From DTU015 sp964406505 (lineage in GTDB: Bacteria > Bacillota > Sulfobacillia > Fermentithermobacillales > Fermentithermobacillaceae): a stretch of 64,000 bases of DNA. Where the stretch lies: NCBI GenBank assembly GCA_964406505.1, contig CAYORX010000006.1, positions 1 through 64,000 of the forward strand. Reading direction: 5' to 3'. Each line of letters begins with the position of its first letter. Position 1 is the first letter of the stretch. The notes beneath the pieces are model-generated. The model worked only from the letters and a program-made list of their open reading frames with translations, had not been told where the DNA came from and did not search any database. The translations under genes and the position numbers were made by a program. This document shows, one piece after another, positions 44,234 to 52,792 of this stretch.

Positions 44234-45229
44234 TTACAAAGGGTTGACAAGCTCTTTTACACACATTCCCATAAGGCCTTTATAAAAAGCTTCGAGTAGA
44301 TCGGTTTCCGTAACAAATCCCACAGGTTGCATTTGATTATCCACCACCATTAACATGTAATATTTTGATGGCCTTAATCTATAAACCAATTCTTTCACAG
44401 CTGTATCTTGATAAACTAAGAGTTCCTTTATGGGCAACGTCCCTCTCTTTGCCAACCTGTGATTTCTTGATAAAATCGCCATTATATTACCAAAAGAAAT
44501 CACCTGCCGCTCTTTTAAAGCACCCCATATCAATAGCGGTCCGAACACCATCAAGTTATACCATGATTTTCCTAAAACCGTACCTACTATACCTAGCATA
44601 CTTAGGAACATGCCGGTATAAATACTCAAATTACATATTTTATAAGATGCATTTTTATATCCAACTTTTAGGGAAAGCTGGGCTCGAAAAAATCTTCCGC
44701 CATCTAGTGGCAGACAAGGAAGAAGGTTTACAGCTAAAAGACCTAAATTTATTCTAATAAGAAATTCAAGCAGTGGAAGTTGAGAGAAAGTATGCACCCC
44801 GAAAAGGGAAGATGTATAGCTAAAATAAGTTAAAAATCCTAAACTGGCTAAAAATGCGCTTTGTAAAGGTCCTGAAATAGCTATTATCGCTTCAGGCCAA
44901 GGTTCAATTTGCCATATACCATCAAACTTTGCCACAGCCCCAAAAGCCCATACTTCAATTTCGGTAATTTCTATTTCCAAAAATGACGCTGCGATAAGGT
45001 GGCCTATTTCATGAATTATAAGACTACCGGCAAAAACAACGAAATAAAGAGCATATCCGGTACTTATCATCACTATACCCGCTAATACAAATGTTACATG
45101 TACGAATACTTTCGTATTTCCTATCTTTGTTACAGCAAAACTCACTTTAGTTTGGTTCCCTTCTGTATGGGTTTCATTAAAAATATCAAAGCCCTGTTTA
45201 TACACTTTCGTACGTAGATAAATTATCAC
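44234..45229 (-). CDS. spoIVFB: SpoIVFB-like intramembrane metalloprotease (M50)
   Basis: The product has 331 residues. Several transmembrane helices surround the zinc motif HEIGHLIAAS (about residue 74) and the second motif LLPCLPLDGGRF (about 170), whose Asp is the third ligand. The C-terminal region has a CBS-like segment, VDNQMQPVGFVTETDLL, as in SpoIVFB, where it senses ATP. In Bacillus SpoIVFB cleaves pro-sigma-K in the mother cell. The GTG start overlaps the TGA of the upstream M23 gene (GTGA), so translation is coupled; no separate ribosome-binding site is seen. Confidence 0.9.
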   Translation of the reverse strand: MIIYLRTKVYKQGFDIFNETHTEGNQTKVSFAVTKIGNTKVFVHVTFVLAGIVMISTGYALYFVVFAGSLIIHEIGHLIAASFLEIEITEIEVWAFGAVAKFDGIWQIEPWPEAIIAISGPLQSAFLASLGFLTYFSYTSSLFGVHTFSQLPLLEFLIRINLGLLAVNLLPCLPLDGGRFFRAQLSLKVGYKNASYKICNLSIYTGMFLSMLGIVGTVLGKSWYNLMVFGPLLIWGALKERQVISFGNIMAILSRNHRLAKRGTLPIKELLVYQDTAVKELVYRLRPSKYYMLMVVDNQMQPVGFVTETDLLEAFYKGLMGMCVKELVNPL

Positions 45230-45936
45230 TGTGTACTAGTTTTAGGCGGCAACAATGTTAAGGGGTCAATTTCAAGACCGTTTTTCCTAAGTTCAAAATG
45301 CAAATGAGGACCTGTAGCCCTACCACTTTCACCTACGGTACCAATAACATCGCCTTGATTAGTTTTTTGATCTTTCGCCACAGATATAGAATCAAGATGT
45401 GCATAAACACTTGAAAAACCGTCACTATGTTCTATTTCTACCGTAAGACCATATGAATCTGATTGCCTGACTCCAGTGACAATCCCTGGTGCAACAGCTA
45501 CTACCGGAGTTCCTACATTAGCTGAAATATCAATACCTTTGTGCATCGTCATCCCATGTGAATCTAAGTTGTCTCTCCATCCAAAATATGAAACCACCTC
45601 ACCCTCGCAAGGCCAACTTAATATTTTTGGTTTTCCAGTAACAGTTCTTGCCCAAAATTTGTCGATATCAAACCTTGCCACAACTTTGATAGCCTCGGGC
45701 AGTTTGCTTACCCATGCTTTAACATCGTCGTAAGTAATATCCTCATCCACAACTTTTTTAGCGGCGACAACAATATCATCTGCGGCCATTTTACCTGCCT
45801 GCGAGGCTCCTAATATCACAAAAAACACTAACAAAGCGCCCAATACTTGCCACGCCCACCCAGGCAATGTTTTCATTAGTGAAGGATATAGCTGTACCTG
45901 GCTGGGATGTTTTCGCCTATAATCTTTCCAATTCAT
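45226..45936 (-). CDS. spoIVFA: SpoIVFA-like M23/LytM protein
   Basis: This 236-residue protein has one transmembrane helix (VLGALLVFFVILGASQAG, about 30-48), a linker and a C-terminal LytM domain (about 105-230). All typical metal/active-site positions of M23 peptidases are present: HKGIDI (His and Asp), HLDSI and HLHFEL. In Bacillus SpoIVFA is an inhibitor and scaffold for SpoIVFB; its LytM domain is usually considered degenerate. Coupling to spoIVFB supports the name, but an active peptidase is also possible. GAAGTGAGGTGTAACGG precedes the ATG. Confidence 0.82.
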   Translation of the reverse strand: MNWKDYRRKHPSQVQLYPSLMKTLPGWAWQVLGALLVFFVILGASQAGKMAADDIVVAAKKVVDEDITYDDVKAWVSKLPEAIKVVARFDIDKFWARTVTGKPKILSWPCEGEVVSYFGWRDNLDSHGMTMHKGIDISANVGTPVVAVAPGIVTGVRQSDSYGLTVEIEHSDGFSSVYAHLDSISVAKDQKTNQGDVIGTVGESGRATGPHLHFELRKNGLEIDPLTLLPPKTSTQ

Positions 45937-46049
45937 CCGTTACACCTCACTTCAAAAAAGGTTATTATTGATAAGTACAAGATATGAATGAAGGATAGAA
46001 GCAACAAAGGGCAGAAGTCTATTTCTAACGAATAAGGGGGCTGCTAAAC

Positions 46050-46535
46050 TTGACCATAGATAAATCCGATTTGTCCGCAAACTCAAAACATAAGTCTCAT
46101 GCACCACGAATATTAATGGGCGGGCTACAGCAAGGCGAAGACGATCTAGATACACCAGCATTAATAGCTGTATCATATTCATCGCTTCAAAAAGCGCAAA
46201 CTATAGCGAAATACCTTTTGGCGATTCAAAACGGGGTGCAACCATTTAGTATAAATCCCGGAATGCGTGCTGGTGACAATGTTATTAAATTGAATATTTC
46301 GCCAAAGGCAATCCCCGGCAAAGGTTATCTATGCGAAGTTAGGGCCAAGGCCGACCCCGACCATTTGACTCATTGCTTTTATCATACTTCATACCATACC
46401 GAACAGGAGGTCAACGCATTTTTTACTTTTCTTGAAATTGCAAAACACTACATTTTTACTGTAGCCCATCAGGATAATCTGCTTTTAAAAACTATTAACT
46501 TAATTAAATACAACGTGACGAGGAGAGGAGTTTAA
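46050..46535 (+). CDS. Unrecognised 161-residue protein
   Basis: I do not recognise this family. It has no signal or membrane segments. Features are a hydrophilic N-terminus of about 20 residues, a GGLQQGEDDLDTPALIAV segment, a helix-rich SSLQKAQTIAKYLLAIQNG, and a C-terminal half with HLTHCFYHTSYHTEQE, where three His and one Cys lie close together and could bind metal. The TTG start is eight bases after AAGGGGGC. The stop is four bases before the NUDIX gene, whose ribosome-binding site lies within the end of this gene, so the two are an operon. Confidence 0.7.
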   Translation: MTIDKSDLSANSKHKSHAPRILMGGLQQGEDDLDTPALIAVSYSSLQKAQTIAKYLLAIQNGVQPFSINPGMRAGDNVIKLNISPKAIPGKGYLCEVRAKADPDHLTHCFYHTSYHTEQEVNAFFTFLEIAKHYIFTVAHQDNLLLKTINLIKYNVTRRGV

Positions 46536-46539
46536 TTTA

Positions 46540-47166
46540 TTGACTGCAACCGATCCTTATTCTAATGAACAAGTACTATGCATTCCAACGCATGCACTCT
46601 ACTCAGAAGTAGGCCAATGGCGTGGATTGACTGAGCCTAGCACAAGATTATGGCGAGTGCTCACTAGGACATCAACATTTAGACCTCGATTCGAGCTTGA
46701 AATTGATCCCACCTTTAAACAGCTGGTTTCTTATACGATTTTCATATCCGGACGACGGATATTCGTGATGAAGCGCCTTGAAACTCAATCAGAAAAACGA
46801 CTAAGGGGGCTTTTGTCTGTAGGGGTTGGCGGGCATATGAATCCGGCAGAAGAAATTATGTGGCCAGGCAAAAGACGTTTATCGGATCTCAAAAACTTGG
46901 TCAGCATAAATACATTGAGAGAAATAAAAGAAGAGGTAATCCTTGCCGGAGAGCCCCTGCTACGTATAGTCGGATTTTTAAATGATGACGAGAATGAAGT
47001 AGGAAAAGTTCACCTTGGGGTAGTTTCCGTTGTTCATTTACCATCGCCTTTGCTAGCGATACGTGAAACTGACAAAATGTGGGGTACATGGATCGAATTA
47101 ATCGACTTAGGCGATATGGGGCCTTTTGAAAGTTGGTCATCATTAGTACTTCAAGGGCTTATATGA
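46540..47166 (+). CDS. NUDIX-superfamily protein
   Basis: The product has 208 residues. The central part, RGLLSVGVGGHMNP, then about 25 residues on, NTLREIKEEVIL, forms a NUDIX box with a GG start and the REIKEE core that binds Mg2+, although the spacing between the GG and RE parts is longer than the standard box. Substrates of such NUDIX proteins include nucleoside phosphates and related compounds. The N-terminal 60 residues lack a recognised domain. TTG start behind GAGGAGAGGAG. Coupled to the unrecognised gene upstream. Confidence 0.75.
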   Translation: MTATDPYSNEQVLCIPTHALYSEVGQWRGLTEPSTRLWRVLTRTSTFRPRFELEIDPTFKQLVSYTIFISGRRIFVMKRLETQSEKRLRGLLSVGVGGHMNPAEEIMWPGKRRLSDLKNLVSINTLREIKEEVILAGEPLLRIVGFLNDDENEVGKVHLGVVSVVHLPSPLLAIRETDKMWGTWIELIDLGDMGPFESWSSLVLQGLI

Positions 47167-47252
47167 AATTTGTGTGGATATAAGATTTTGAGGTAACTCT
47201 TGATTTAGCGGGACTGCGTTTTAGATGCTATAATCAATGAGGGGTTAACATC

Positions 47253-47633
47253 GTGACAAAAGGCGACAAAATATTAATCATCACTGCCGTAGCTATAACG
47301 ACATTAATTTGGGCCGGATATAATTATTTTCCTACTAAGCCTAACCAACTTGTAGCCGTAGTTTCAGTGGACGGGGAGGAAATTTCCAGGCTCCCTGTCA
47401 ATGCTGATACTATGGCTGAAATAACGATAACTATCCCCCGAGGCGAAGCTACTATAGAGTACGGACAGGGCAAAGTAAGGGTGTTACCGCTCGATCATGT
47501 CACATGCCCCAACGAAATATGTTGGAGGACGGGATGGATCACAACCCCAGGTCAATCTATAGTGTGCTTACCTAATCGCATGGTCATTACCCTTGAAGGC
47601 AAAATATCTGAATTCGATTCAATATTACGATAG
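47253..47633 (+). CDS. NusG domain II-like exported protein
   Basis: The 126 residues have one N-terminal hydrophobic segment (KILIITAVAITTLIWAGYNY) that would anchor or export the protein, followed by a compact beta-rich domain with VVSVDGEEISRLPV and HVTCPNEICWRTGWI. The CPNEIC... pattern and layout fit the NusG_II domain proteins often found next to heptaprenyl diphosphate synthase or FMN-binding genes. Function is unknown. GTG start behind GAGGGGTTAACATC. It converges with queT. Confidence 0.8.
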   Translation: MTKGDKILIITAVAITTLIWAGYNYFPTKPNQLVAVVSVDGEEISRLPVNADTMAEITITIPRGEATIEYGQGKVRVLPLDHVTCPNEICWRTGWITTPGQSIVCLPNRMVITLEGKISEFDSILR

Positions 47634-47649
47634 CTTATCCATATAATCG

Positions 47650-48141
47650 TTATTTTAGCTTGTCAACGAGATGGTGATTTTTCTCTAAAAATAGCAAAAA
47701 AGGCAATCCAAGAACATAACACGAAATTGCTTGGCCGAGCATTATATAGAAAAACACAGGCCAATAACTAAGCCTGCTCAAAGGCGCAACGTACAGTGTC
47801 ACTATAAACGCATTGACCAATACAGGCGGCAAAGGTGCCAAATATGCACTTGGCATTCTTTGCGTGAGAAACCCACTTATTAGACTCGCCAAGGCTCCTA
47901 GGGTAAGATCCCACATAATAAAGGGACTTGTTAAATTTGCGAGTATACACCCCAAATAAAGCCCCCATTTTGCCCACGGAAACAAAAAAGGCAGTACCGT
48001 AAGAATTTCCGCTACCCGCACCTGCACGGGTCCATAACCAAAACTTGAAAAAGGGGGGAGCACAGTTAATACGGCATAAACTCCTGCTAACAAAGCCACC
48101 CTTGTGAGAACTGCTGTAAGCGATGTTTTGTTTTTGTGCAA
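47650..48141 (-). CDS. queT: QueT-type ECF substrate-binding subunit (queuosine precursor)
   Basis: This 163-residue membrane protein has about five or six helices. The sequence YAVLTVLPPFSSFGYGPVQVRVAEILTVLPFLFPWAKWGLYLG followed by LAPLPPVLVNAFIV is typical of QueT. It is an S component that works with a general ECF energising module, not encoded here, to import queuosine precursors. The TTG start at 48141 is ten bases after AAGGGG. It is 23 bases downstream of purD and so is the last gene of the purine operon. There is no room for a preQ1 riboswitch of its own. Confidence 0.85.
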   Translation of the reverse strand: MHKNKTSLTAVLTRVALLAGVYAVLTVLPPFSSFGYGPVQVRVAEILTVLPFLFPWAKWGLYLGCILANLTSPFIMWDLTLGALASLISGFLTQRMPSAYLAPLPPVLVNAFIVTLYVAPLSRLSYWPVFFYIMLGQAISCYVLGLPFLLFLEKNHHLVDKLK

Positions 48142-48164
48142 TGTTGTTCGGCCCCTTACTCAGA

Positions 48165-49448
48165 TTATAATTTACATATATCTTTCCTAAATTGGGCTCC
48201 TAAAAAAGTTACTTTAGGTATGATTCCGTACACCGCATACCTAGCTTCTTCAAATGTTGGCTTCAGCGCGCTTATTGCAAGCACTCTTCCACCCGAAGTA
48301 ACTAAACGGTTAGATTGATCTTTGGCGGTGCCAGCCTGAAACACAAATACATCTTCAAGCACTTCAACCTTTGAACCTATAGTAAGCCCTTCGATGGGAA
48401 TACCCGTATTATAAGAATTGGGATACCCTTTTGATGCCTGCACTACTGTAACGACTAATTCATTTCTAAAATCAATTTTGTTACGGGAAATATAATGTTG
48501 TAATTTTCCGTCGGCACACGCCATAAGCACTCCCGCAAAATCACCCGATATCCTAGGCAAAATACATTGAGCTTCGGGATCCCCAAACCTAACATTGTAT
48601 TCAAGTACTTTAGGGCCATTTTGAGTGATCATTAGCCCTAAGTAAATTACACCGCGATAATCAATGCCATCCCGTTTAAAGCCTAAAAGTGTTTTATGTA
48701 GAATTTCTTTATATATAACTTGCTCTATTTCTTCCGTAATAAAAGGAAGGGGTGAATACGCACCCATACCTCCAGTCATGGGCCCTTTATCACCCTCAAA
48801 TACTCGTTTATGATCTTTGACCATCGGTAGGGGAAATATTGAGTTACCGTCACATAACGCCATTGCCGTTGCTTCAATGCCCTCTAAGAATTCTTCTATG
48901 ACAATCCGTTTTCCGGCAAGTCCGTGTAATCTTCCTGAAAGCATTTCTTCGATTATGCCACATGCTTTGTTAAAATCTGATGTTATGGTTACCCCTTTAC
49001 CGAAGGCTAACCCATCTGCTTTGATAACCCAGGGTGCGGCGGTATTTTTGATGTAATCGATAGCTTTTTCTGCGCAATCAAACACTTGAGATCGAGCATG
49101 GGGGATATCATGCCTTTCCATAAAGGATTTTGCTGCACTTTTGCTTGCTTCTAAATGTGCCCCGTTCCGTGTCGGCCCGAAAACCTTAACTCCCTTTGGC
49201 ACAAGATAGTCAGCTATTCCTGCAGCTAGCGGATTTTCGGGACCCACCACAACAAGATCTATTGATTGTTTTTGGCAAAACCCGTGCACTTTTTCAAAAT
49301 CCATGGGATCCGCAGACATACACTTACCCAAAAGCCCAACACCGGGATTTCCAGGTATTGCCCACAAATTTTCAACACTGGGGCTTTTAGATATAGCCCA
49401 TGCAAGAGCATGTTCCCGACCACCTGAGCCTATAAGCAATATTCGCAA
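48165..49448 (-). CDS. purD: Phosphoribosylamine-glycine ligase
   Basis: This 427-residue ATP-grasp enzyme makes GAR in purine synthesis. It begins LRILLIGSGGREHALAW, and has ATP-grasp motifs VIKADGLAFGKGV and the metal-binding EYNVRFGDPEAQ. I chose the TTG at 49448, nine bases after AAAGGAG; the seven extra residues of the longer frame fall in that site. Sixth pur gene of the operon, 46 bases after purH. Confidence 0.95.
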   Translation of the reverse strand: MRILLIGSGGREHALAWAISKSPSVENLWAIPGNPGVGLLGKCMSADPMDFEKVHGFCQKQSIDLVVVGPENPLAAGIADYLVPKGVKVFGPTRNGAHLEASKSAAKSFMERHDIPHARSQVFDCAEKAIDYIKNTAAPWVIKADGLAFGKGVTITSDFNKACGIIEEMLSGRLHGLAGKRIVIEEFLEGIEATAMALCDGNSIFPLPMVKDHKRVFEGDKGPMTGGMGAYSPLPFITEEIEQVIYKEILHKTLLGFKRDGIDYRGVIYLGLMITQNGPKVLEYNVRFGDPEAQCILPRISGDFAGVLMACADGKLQHYISRNKIDFRNELVVTVVQASKGYPNSYNTGIPIEGLTIGSKVEVLEDVFVFQAGTAKDQSNRLVTSGGRVLAISALKPTFEEARYAVYGIIPKVTFLGAQFRKDICKL

Positions 49449-49494
49449 GTAACAAAACTCCTTTCCCACGTAAAGGACAACAAATTTCGATTCG

Positions 49495-51030
49495 CTAGTG
49501 TAAAAAATGGCGTTTACCTGTAAATACCATAGCTACTCCGTGTTCATCCGCAGCATCTATACAATCTTGATCCTTTACAGAACCACCAACATGAGCTATG
49601 GCAGAGATTCCCGCTTTAGCGGCCTCATGGATAGAATCGGGAAACGGGAAAAATGCGTCTGAAGCAAGACATGACCCTTTAGCCCTTTCCCCAGCCCTAG
49701 CAACAGCAATTTTAACGGCATCCACCCTATTAGGCTGGCCCCCACCTATTCCGACTGTTTTGCAGCCTTGAGCAAGTACTATTGAATTTGATTTCACATG
49801 TTTGCACACTGTCATGGCAAACTCAAGACTTTTAAGTTGTTCCGCAGTAGGCTGTTTTTGGGAGACCGTTTGCCAATGCTCGTAACTAGGAATTACCGAA
49901 TCCTTTTCTTGAACCAATATTCCGCCTAACGCTGTTTTAATTTCTGCTCTATGCCCGGCAATTGGACCCAAAATGAGCAACCTTAGATTTTTCTTTCGTT
50001 TTAGTATCTCAAGAGCACCTTTAGTAAATTTAGGCGCGGCGACTACTTCGAGAAATATTTCTGCCATGGCCTGGGCACATTTTTGGTCAACTTCACAATT
50101 GAAACAAACAACACCGCCAAAGGCAGATATATCGTCCCCTAAAAAAGCAGCTTTAAACGATTCTTCCGGTGTTTCCCCTACAGCAGCCCCGCAGGGTGCC
50201 GCATGCTTAACGATAACGCAACCAGGAGAACCGAGATCCCATACAACATGAAAAGCATTGTCAAGATCGTTTATATTGTTGTATGAAAGTTGTTTCCCTT
50301 GTATTTGGGATTGAGACAACCCGGCCCTGGCTTTACCAAATGAAGGTTCATAATAAGCAGCCTTTTGGTGTGGGTTTTCACCATATCTTAGCCTAAGCAC
50401 TTTCTTTTGATTAATGAACAAGTTTTGGCTAAGATGAAAACCGTTTTTATACACCACAGAAGCGAAATACGCTGATATAGCCGCATCATATGAAGCCGTA
50501 TGCACGAAAGTTTCATGTGCTAGCTTTTTACGAAATTCCAGACTAATTTCACCATGGGTTTCTATCTGGCGTATTATTTCATCATAGTTTTGCGGATTAC
50601 AAACCGCTACAACCCAATGGAAATTCTTGGCAGCCGCTCTAAGAAGGGAAGGACCTCCGATATCTATTTGTTCTATTACATCCTGAATCGCTGCATCGGG
50701 TTGAGATGCAGTTTTCACAAACGGATACAGGTTACAAACTACCATATCCACAGGAAATATATCATGTTGTTTCAACTGACTCAAGTGATTAGGATTATCT
50801 CGAATAGCTAAAATACCGCCATGTATTTTAGGATGAAGCGTCTTTACCCGTCCGTCAAGAATTTCTTGAAATTCAGTTACCTGGCTGACCTCAATAACTT
50901 TAACACCTTTGTCTTGAAGAAATCGCGCGGTACCTCCTGACGAAACTATTTCCCATCCCAATTTTCGTAATGCGAAAGCTAATTCTTCGATACCTGTCTT
51001 ATCGTATACACTAATAATAGCGCGCCTCAC
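49495..51030 (-). CDS. purH: Bifunctional AICAR formyltransferase / IMP cyclohydrolase
   Basis: This 511-residue bifunctional enzyme does the last two steps to IMP. The N-terminal IMP cyclohydrolase (about 1-195) has RAIISVYDKTGIEELA and HPKIHGGIL. The C-terminal AICAR formyltransferase has KHAAPCGAAV and AFGGVVCFN. Two GTG codons are possible; the second, at 51030, is preferred because seven bases separate it from GAGG. Followed by purD. Confidence 0.95.
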   Translation of the reverse strand: MRRAIISVYDKTGIEELAFALRKLGWEIVSSGGTARFLQDKGVKVIEVSQVTEFQEILDGRVKTLHPKIHGGILAIRDNPNHLSQLKQHDIFPVDMVVCNLYPFVKTASQPDAAIQDVIEQIDIGGPSLLRAAAKNFHWVVAVCNPQNYDEIIRQIETHGEISLEFRKKLAHETFVHTASYDAAISAYFASVVYKNGFHLSQNLFINQKKVLRLRYGENPHQKAAYYEPSFGKARAGLSQSQIQGKQLSYNNINDLDNAFHVVWDLGSPGCVIVKHAAPCGAAVGETPEESFKAAFLGDDISAFGGVVCFNCEVDQKCAQAMAEIFLEVVAAPKFTKGALEILKRKKNLRLLILGPIAGHRAEIKTALGGILVQEKDSVIPSYEHWQTVSQKQPTAEQLKSLEFAMTVCKHVKSNSIVLAQGCKTVGIGGGQPNRVDAVKIAVARAGERAKGSCLASDAFFPFPDSIHEAAKAGISAIAHVGGSVKDQDCIDAADEHGVAMVFTGKRHFLH

Positions 51031-51075
51031 ATTCACACCTCATTTATTGACGTATTTTATGTGCATTGGTTTAAT

Positions 51076-51714
51076 TCAGGACAAAACTCTAACTTTACGG
51101 CCATGCACCTTTACTCTACCTTCAGAGATAAGTGCGATAGCTTTGGGTAGAATCCGATGCTCTATTTCAAGTATCCTTTGGGAAAGAGTTTCGACAATAT
51201 CATCTTGATGTACAGGGCATGAATCTTGAAGAATAATCGGACCGCCGTCAACTGTATTATCCACAAAAAATACTGATGCACCTGCTATCTTAACCCCATA
51301 GTCTAAGGCTTGGCTTTGTGCGTTTAACCCGGGAAAGGCTGGCAACAAGGATGGGTGAATGTTAATTACCTCATTGGGAAACGCATTGAGCAGCGTGTCA
51401 CCAACCAATCTATCATAACCAGCTAACACTACGAGATCTACATCGTAGGACTTGAGAATCTCAATTAATCTTTTCTCATAACATCTTCTACATTCGGGCC
51501 ACTTACCAAAGTCACTGGGTTTTACAACAAACGTAGGCACTCCTTTTGACTTGGCCCTATCTAAAGCCATAACCTTTGGCCTGTTAGAAATCACCACTTG
51601 TGTTTTAGCTAAAAGACGGCCTTTCTCACAATTATCAAGTATAGCTTGAAGGTTGCTACCCCTTCCCGAAACAAGCACTCCAAGCGACAGTTTCTCACTC
51701 TGTTCACTTTTCAA
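51076..51714 (-). CDS. purN: Phosphoribosylglycinamide formyltransferase
   Basis: The product has 212 residues and transfers a formyl group from 10-formyl-THF to GAR. The N-terminal VLVSGRGSNLQAI binds phosphate. Catalytic Asn and His are in VINIHPSLLPAFPG and the catalytic Asp in TVDGGPIILQ. The TTG at 51714 overlaps the last codons of purM by 11 bases. It ends with a basic tail (KVHGRKVRVLS). Confidence 0.95.
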   Translation of the reverse strand: MKSEQSEKLSLGVLVSGRGSNLQAILDNCEKGRLLAKTQVVISNRPKVMALDRAKSKGVPTFVVKPSDFGKWPECRRCYEKRLIEILKSYDVDLVVLAGYDRLVGDTLLNAFPNEVINIHPSLLPAFPGLNAQSQALDYGVKIAGASVFFVDNTVDGGPIILQDSCPVHQDDIVETLSQRILEIEHRILPKAIALISEGRVKVHGRKVRVLS

Positions 51715-52717
51715 CTATCTCACCTACCACAACCGAAGAAACACCCAATTCGCTGCCTATTCTTATTACCTCATCTACATCATTGGGATGAATTATCACT
51801 ATCATGCCTATACCCATGTTGAATACCCTATACATTTCTTGCTTGCTGATTTTTCCTAATTCTTCTATCACCTGAAATATAGGGGGTATATCCCACGCAA
51901 AACTAATGTTTGCCTTCAAATTTTTTGGCAATATTCGCGGAAGGTTTTCGATTATTCCTCCCCCGGTAATATGCGCCGCACCTTTGACACAAATGTTGTC
52001 CATAAGATGGATCATAAGAGACACATATATACGAGTAGGTTCAAGCAGTTCTTCACCTAAGGTTCTTCCAAGCGAATCTACATGACGTTGAAGTTCCCAG
52101 CCTAGCTCAGCAATGACTTTCCTCACCAATGTGTATCCGTTTGAATGCAAACCTGATGAAGCAAATCCGATTATAACATCGCCTTTGTTTATATCCTTCC
52201 CGTCAATAATCCGATTTTTATGCAAGGCTCCAACGCAAAATCCAGCCAGATCATATTCTCCCGGGCCGTAAAGATCGGGCATTTGGGCAGTTTCCCCACC
52301 TAACAAAGTACAATCCGCCGCCTTGCAGCCGATAACAACTCCCTGAACAATTTGTTCGATGAGTTCAACCGACAAATTTGCGCCTGCTATGTAATCTAAA
52401 AAGAATAGGGGTGCTGCGCCGGAGGTAATTATGTCATTTACGTTCATAGCTACCAAATCTATTCCTATGGTGTCATGCTTGCCCATCTTTTGAGCGATCA
52501 ACACCTTAGTTCCCACGCCATCTGAACTTGAAGCTAACACTAAATCGCTGAACCCCAAATGAAACATGCTATATAAGCCGGAAAATCCTCCTATACCCGA
52601 AACTACGGCATCATTCTTAGTCTGTGCCGCTAATTTTTTTATTTTGGAAACCCACAGGGCTGCTGTATCAATGTTAACGCCGGCTTTACTGTATTCGGCC
52701 GAACCATTTGGTTTCAT
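51704..52717 (-). CDS. purM: Phosphoribosylformylglycinamidine cyclo-ligase (AIR synthetase)
   Basis: This 337-residue ATP-dependent enzyme closes the imidazole ring. It has SGIGGFSGLY near the start, SSDGVGTKVLIA, DLVAMNVNDI and LLGGETAQMPDLY, all hallmarks of PurM. ACGGAGGTTTGAACTA precedes the ATG. It overlaps purN by 11 bases. Confidence 0.96.
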   Translation of the reverse strand: MKPNGSAEYSKAGVNIDTAALWVSKIKKLAAQTKNDAVVSGIGGFSGLYSMFHLGFSDLVLASSSDGVGTKVLIAQKMGKHDTIGIDLVAMNVNDIITSGAAPLFFLDYIAGANLSVELIEQIVQGVVIGCKAADCTLLGGETAQMPDLYGPGEYDLAGFCVGALHKNRIIDGKDINKGDVIIGFASSGLHSNGYTLVRKVIAELGWELQRHVDSLGRTLGEELLEPTRIYVSLMIHLMDNICVKGAAHITGGGIIENLPRILPKNLKANISFAWDIPPIFQVIEELGKISKQEMYRVFNMGIGMIVIIHPNDVDEVIRIGSELGVSSVVVGEIVEK

Positions 52718-52792
52718 TAGTTCAAACCTCCGTTACGTTGTATCTCTTGCTGTTGGTCTAAAACTAAATTTGCGGACTGATTTAACTTAACA

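Noticed and set aside
47226..47234. Extended -10 (TGCTATAAT) before the NusG domain II gene
   Set aside because: Transcription from it would begin inside the ribosome-binding site, and there is no matching -35 at a normal distance.
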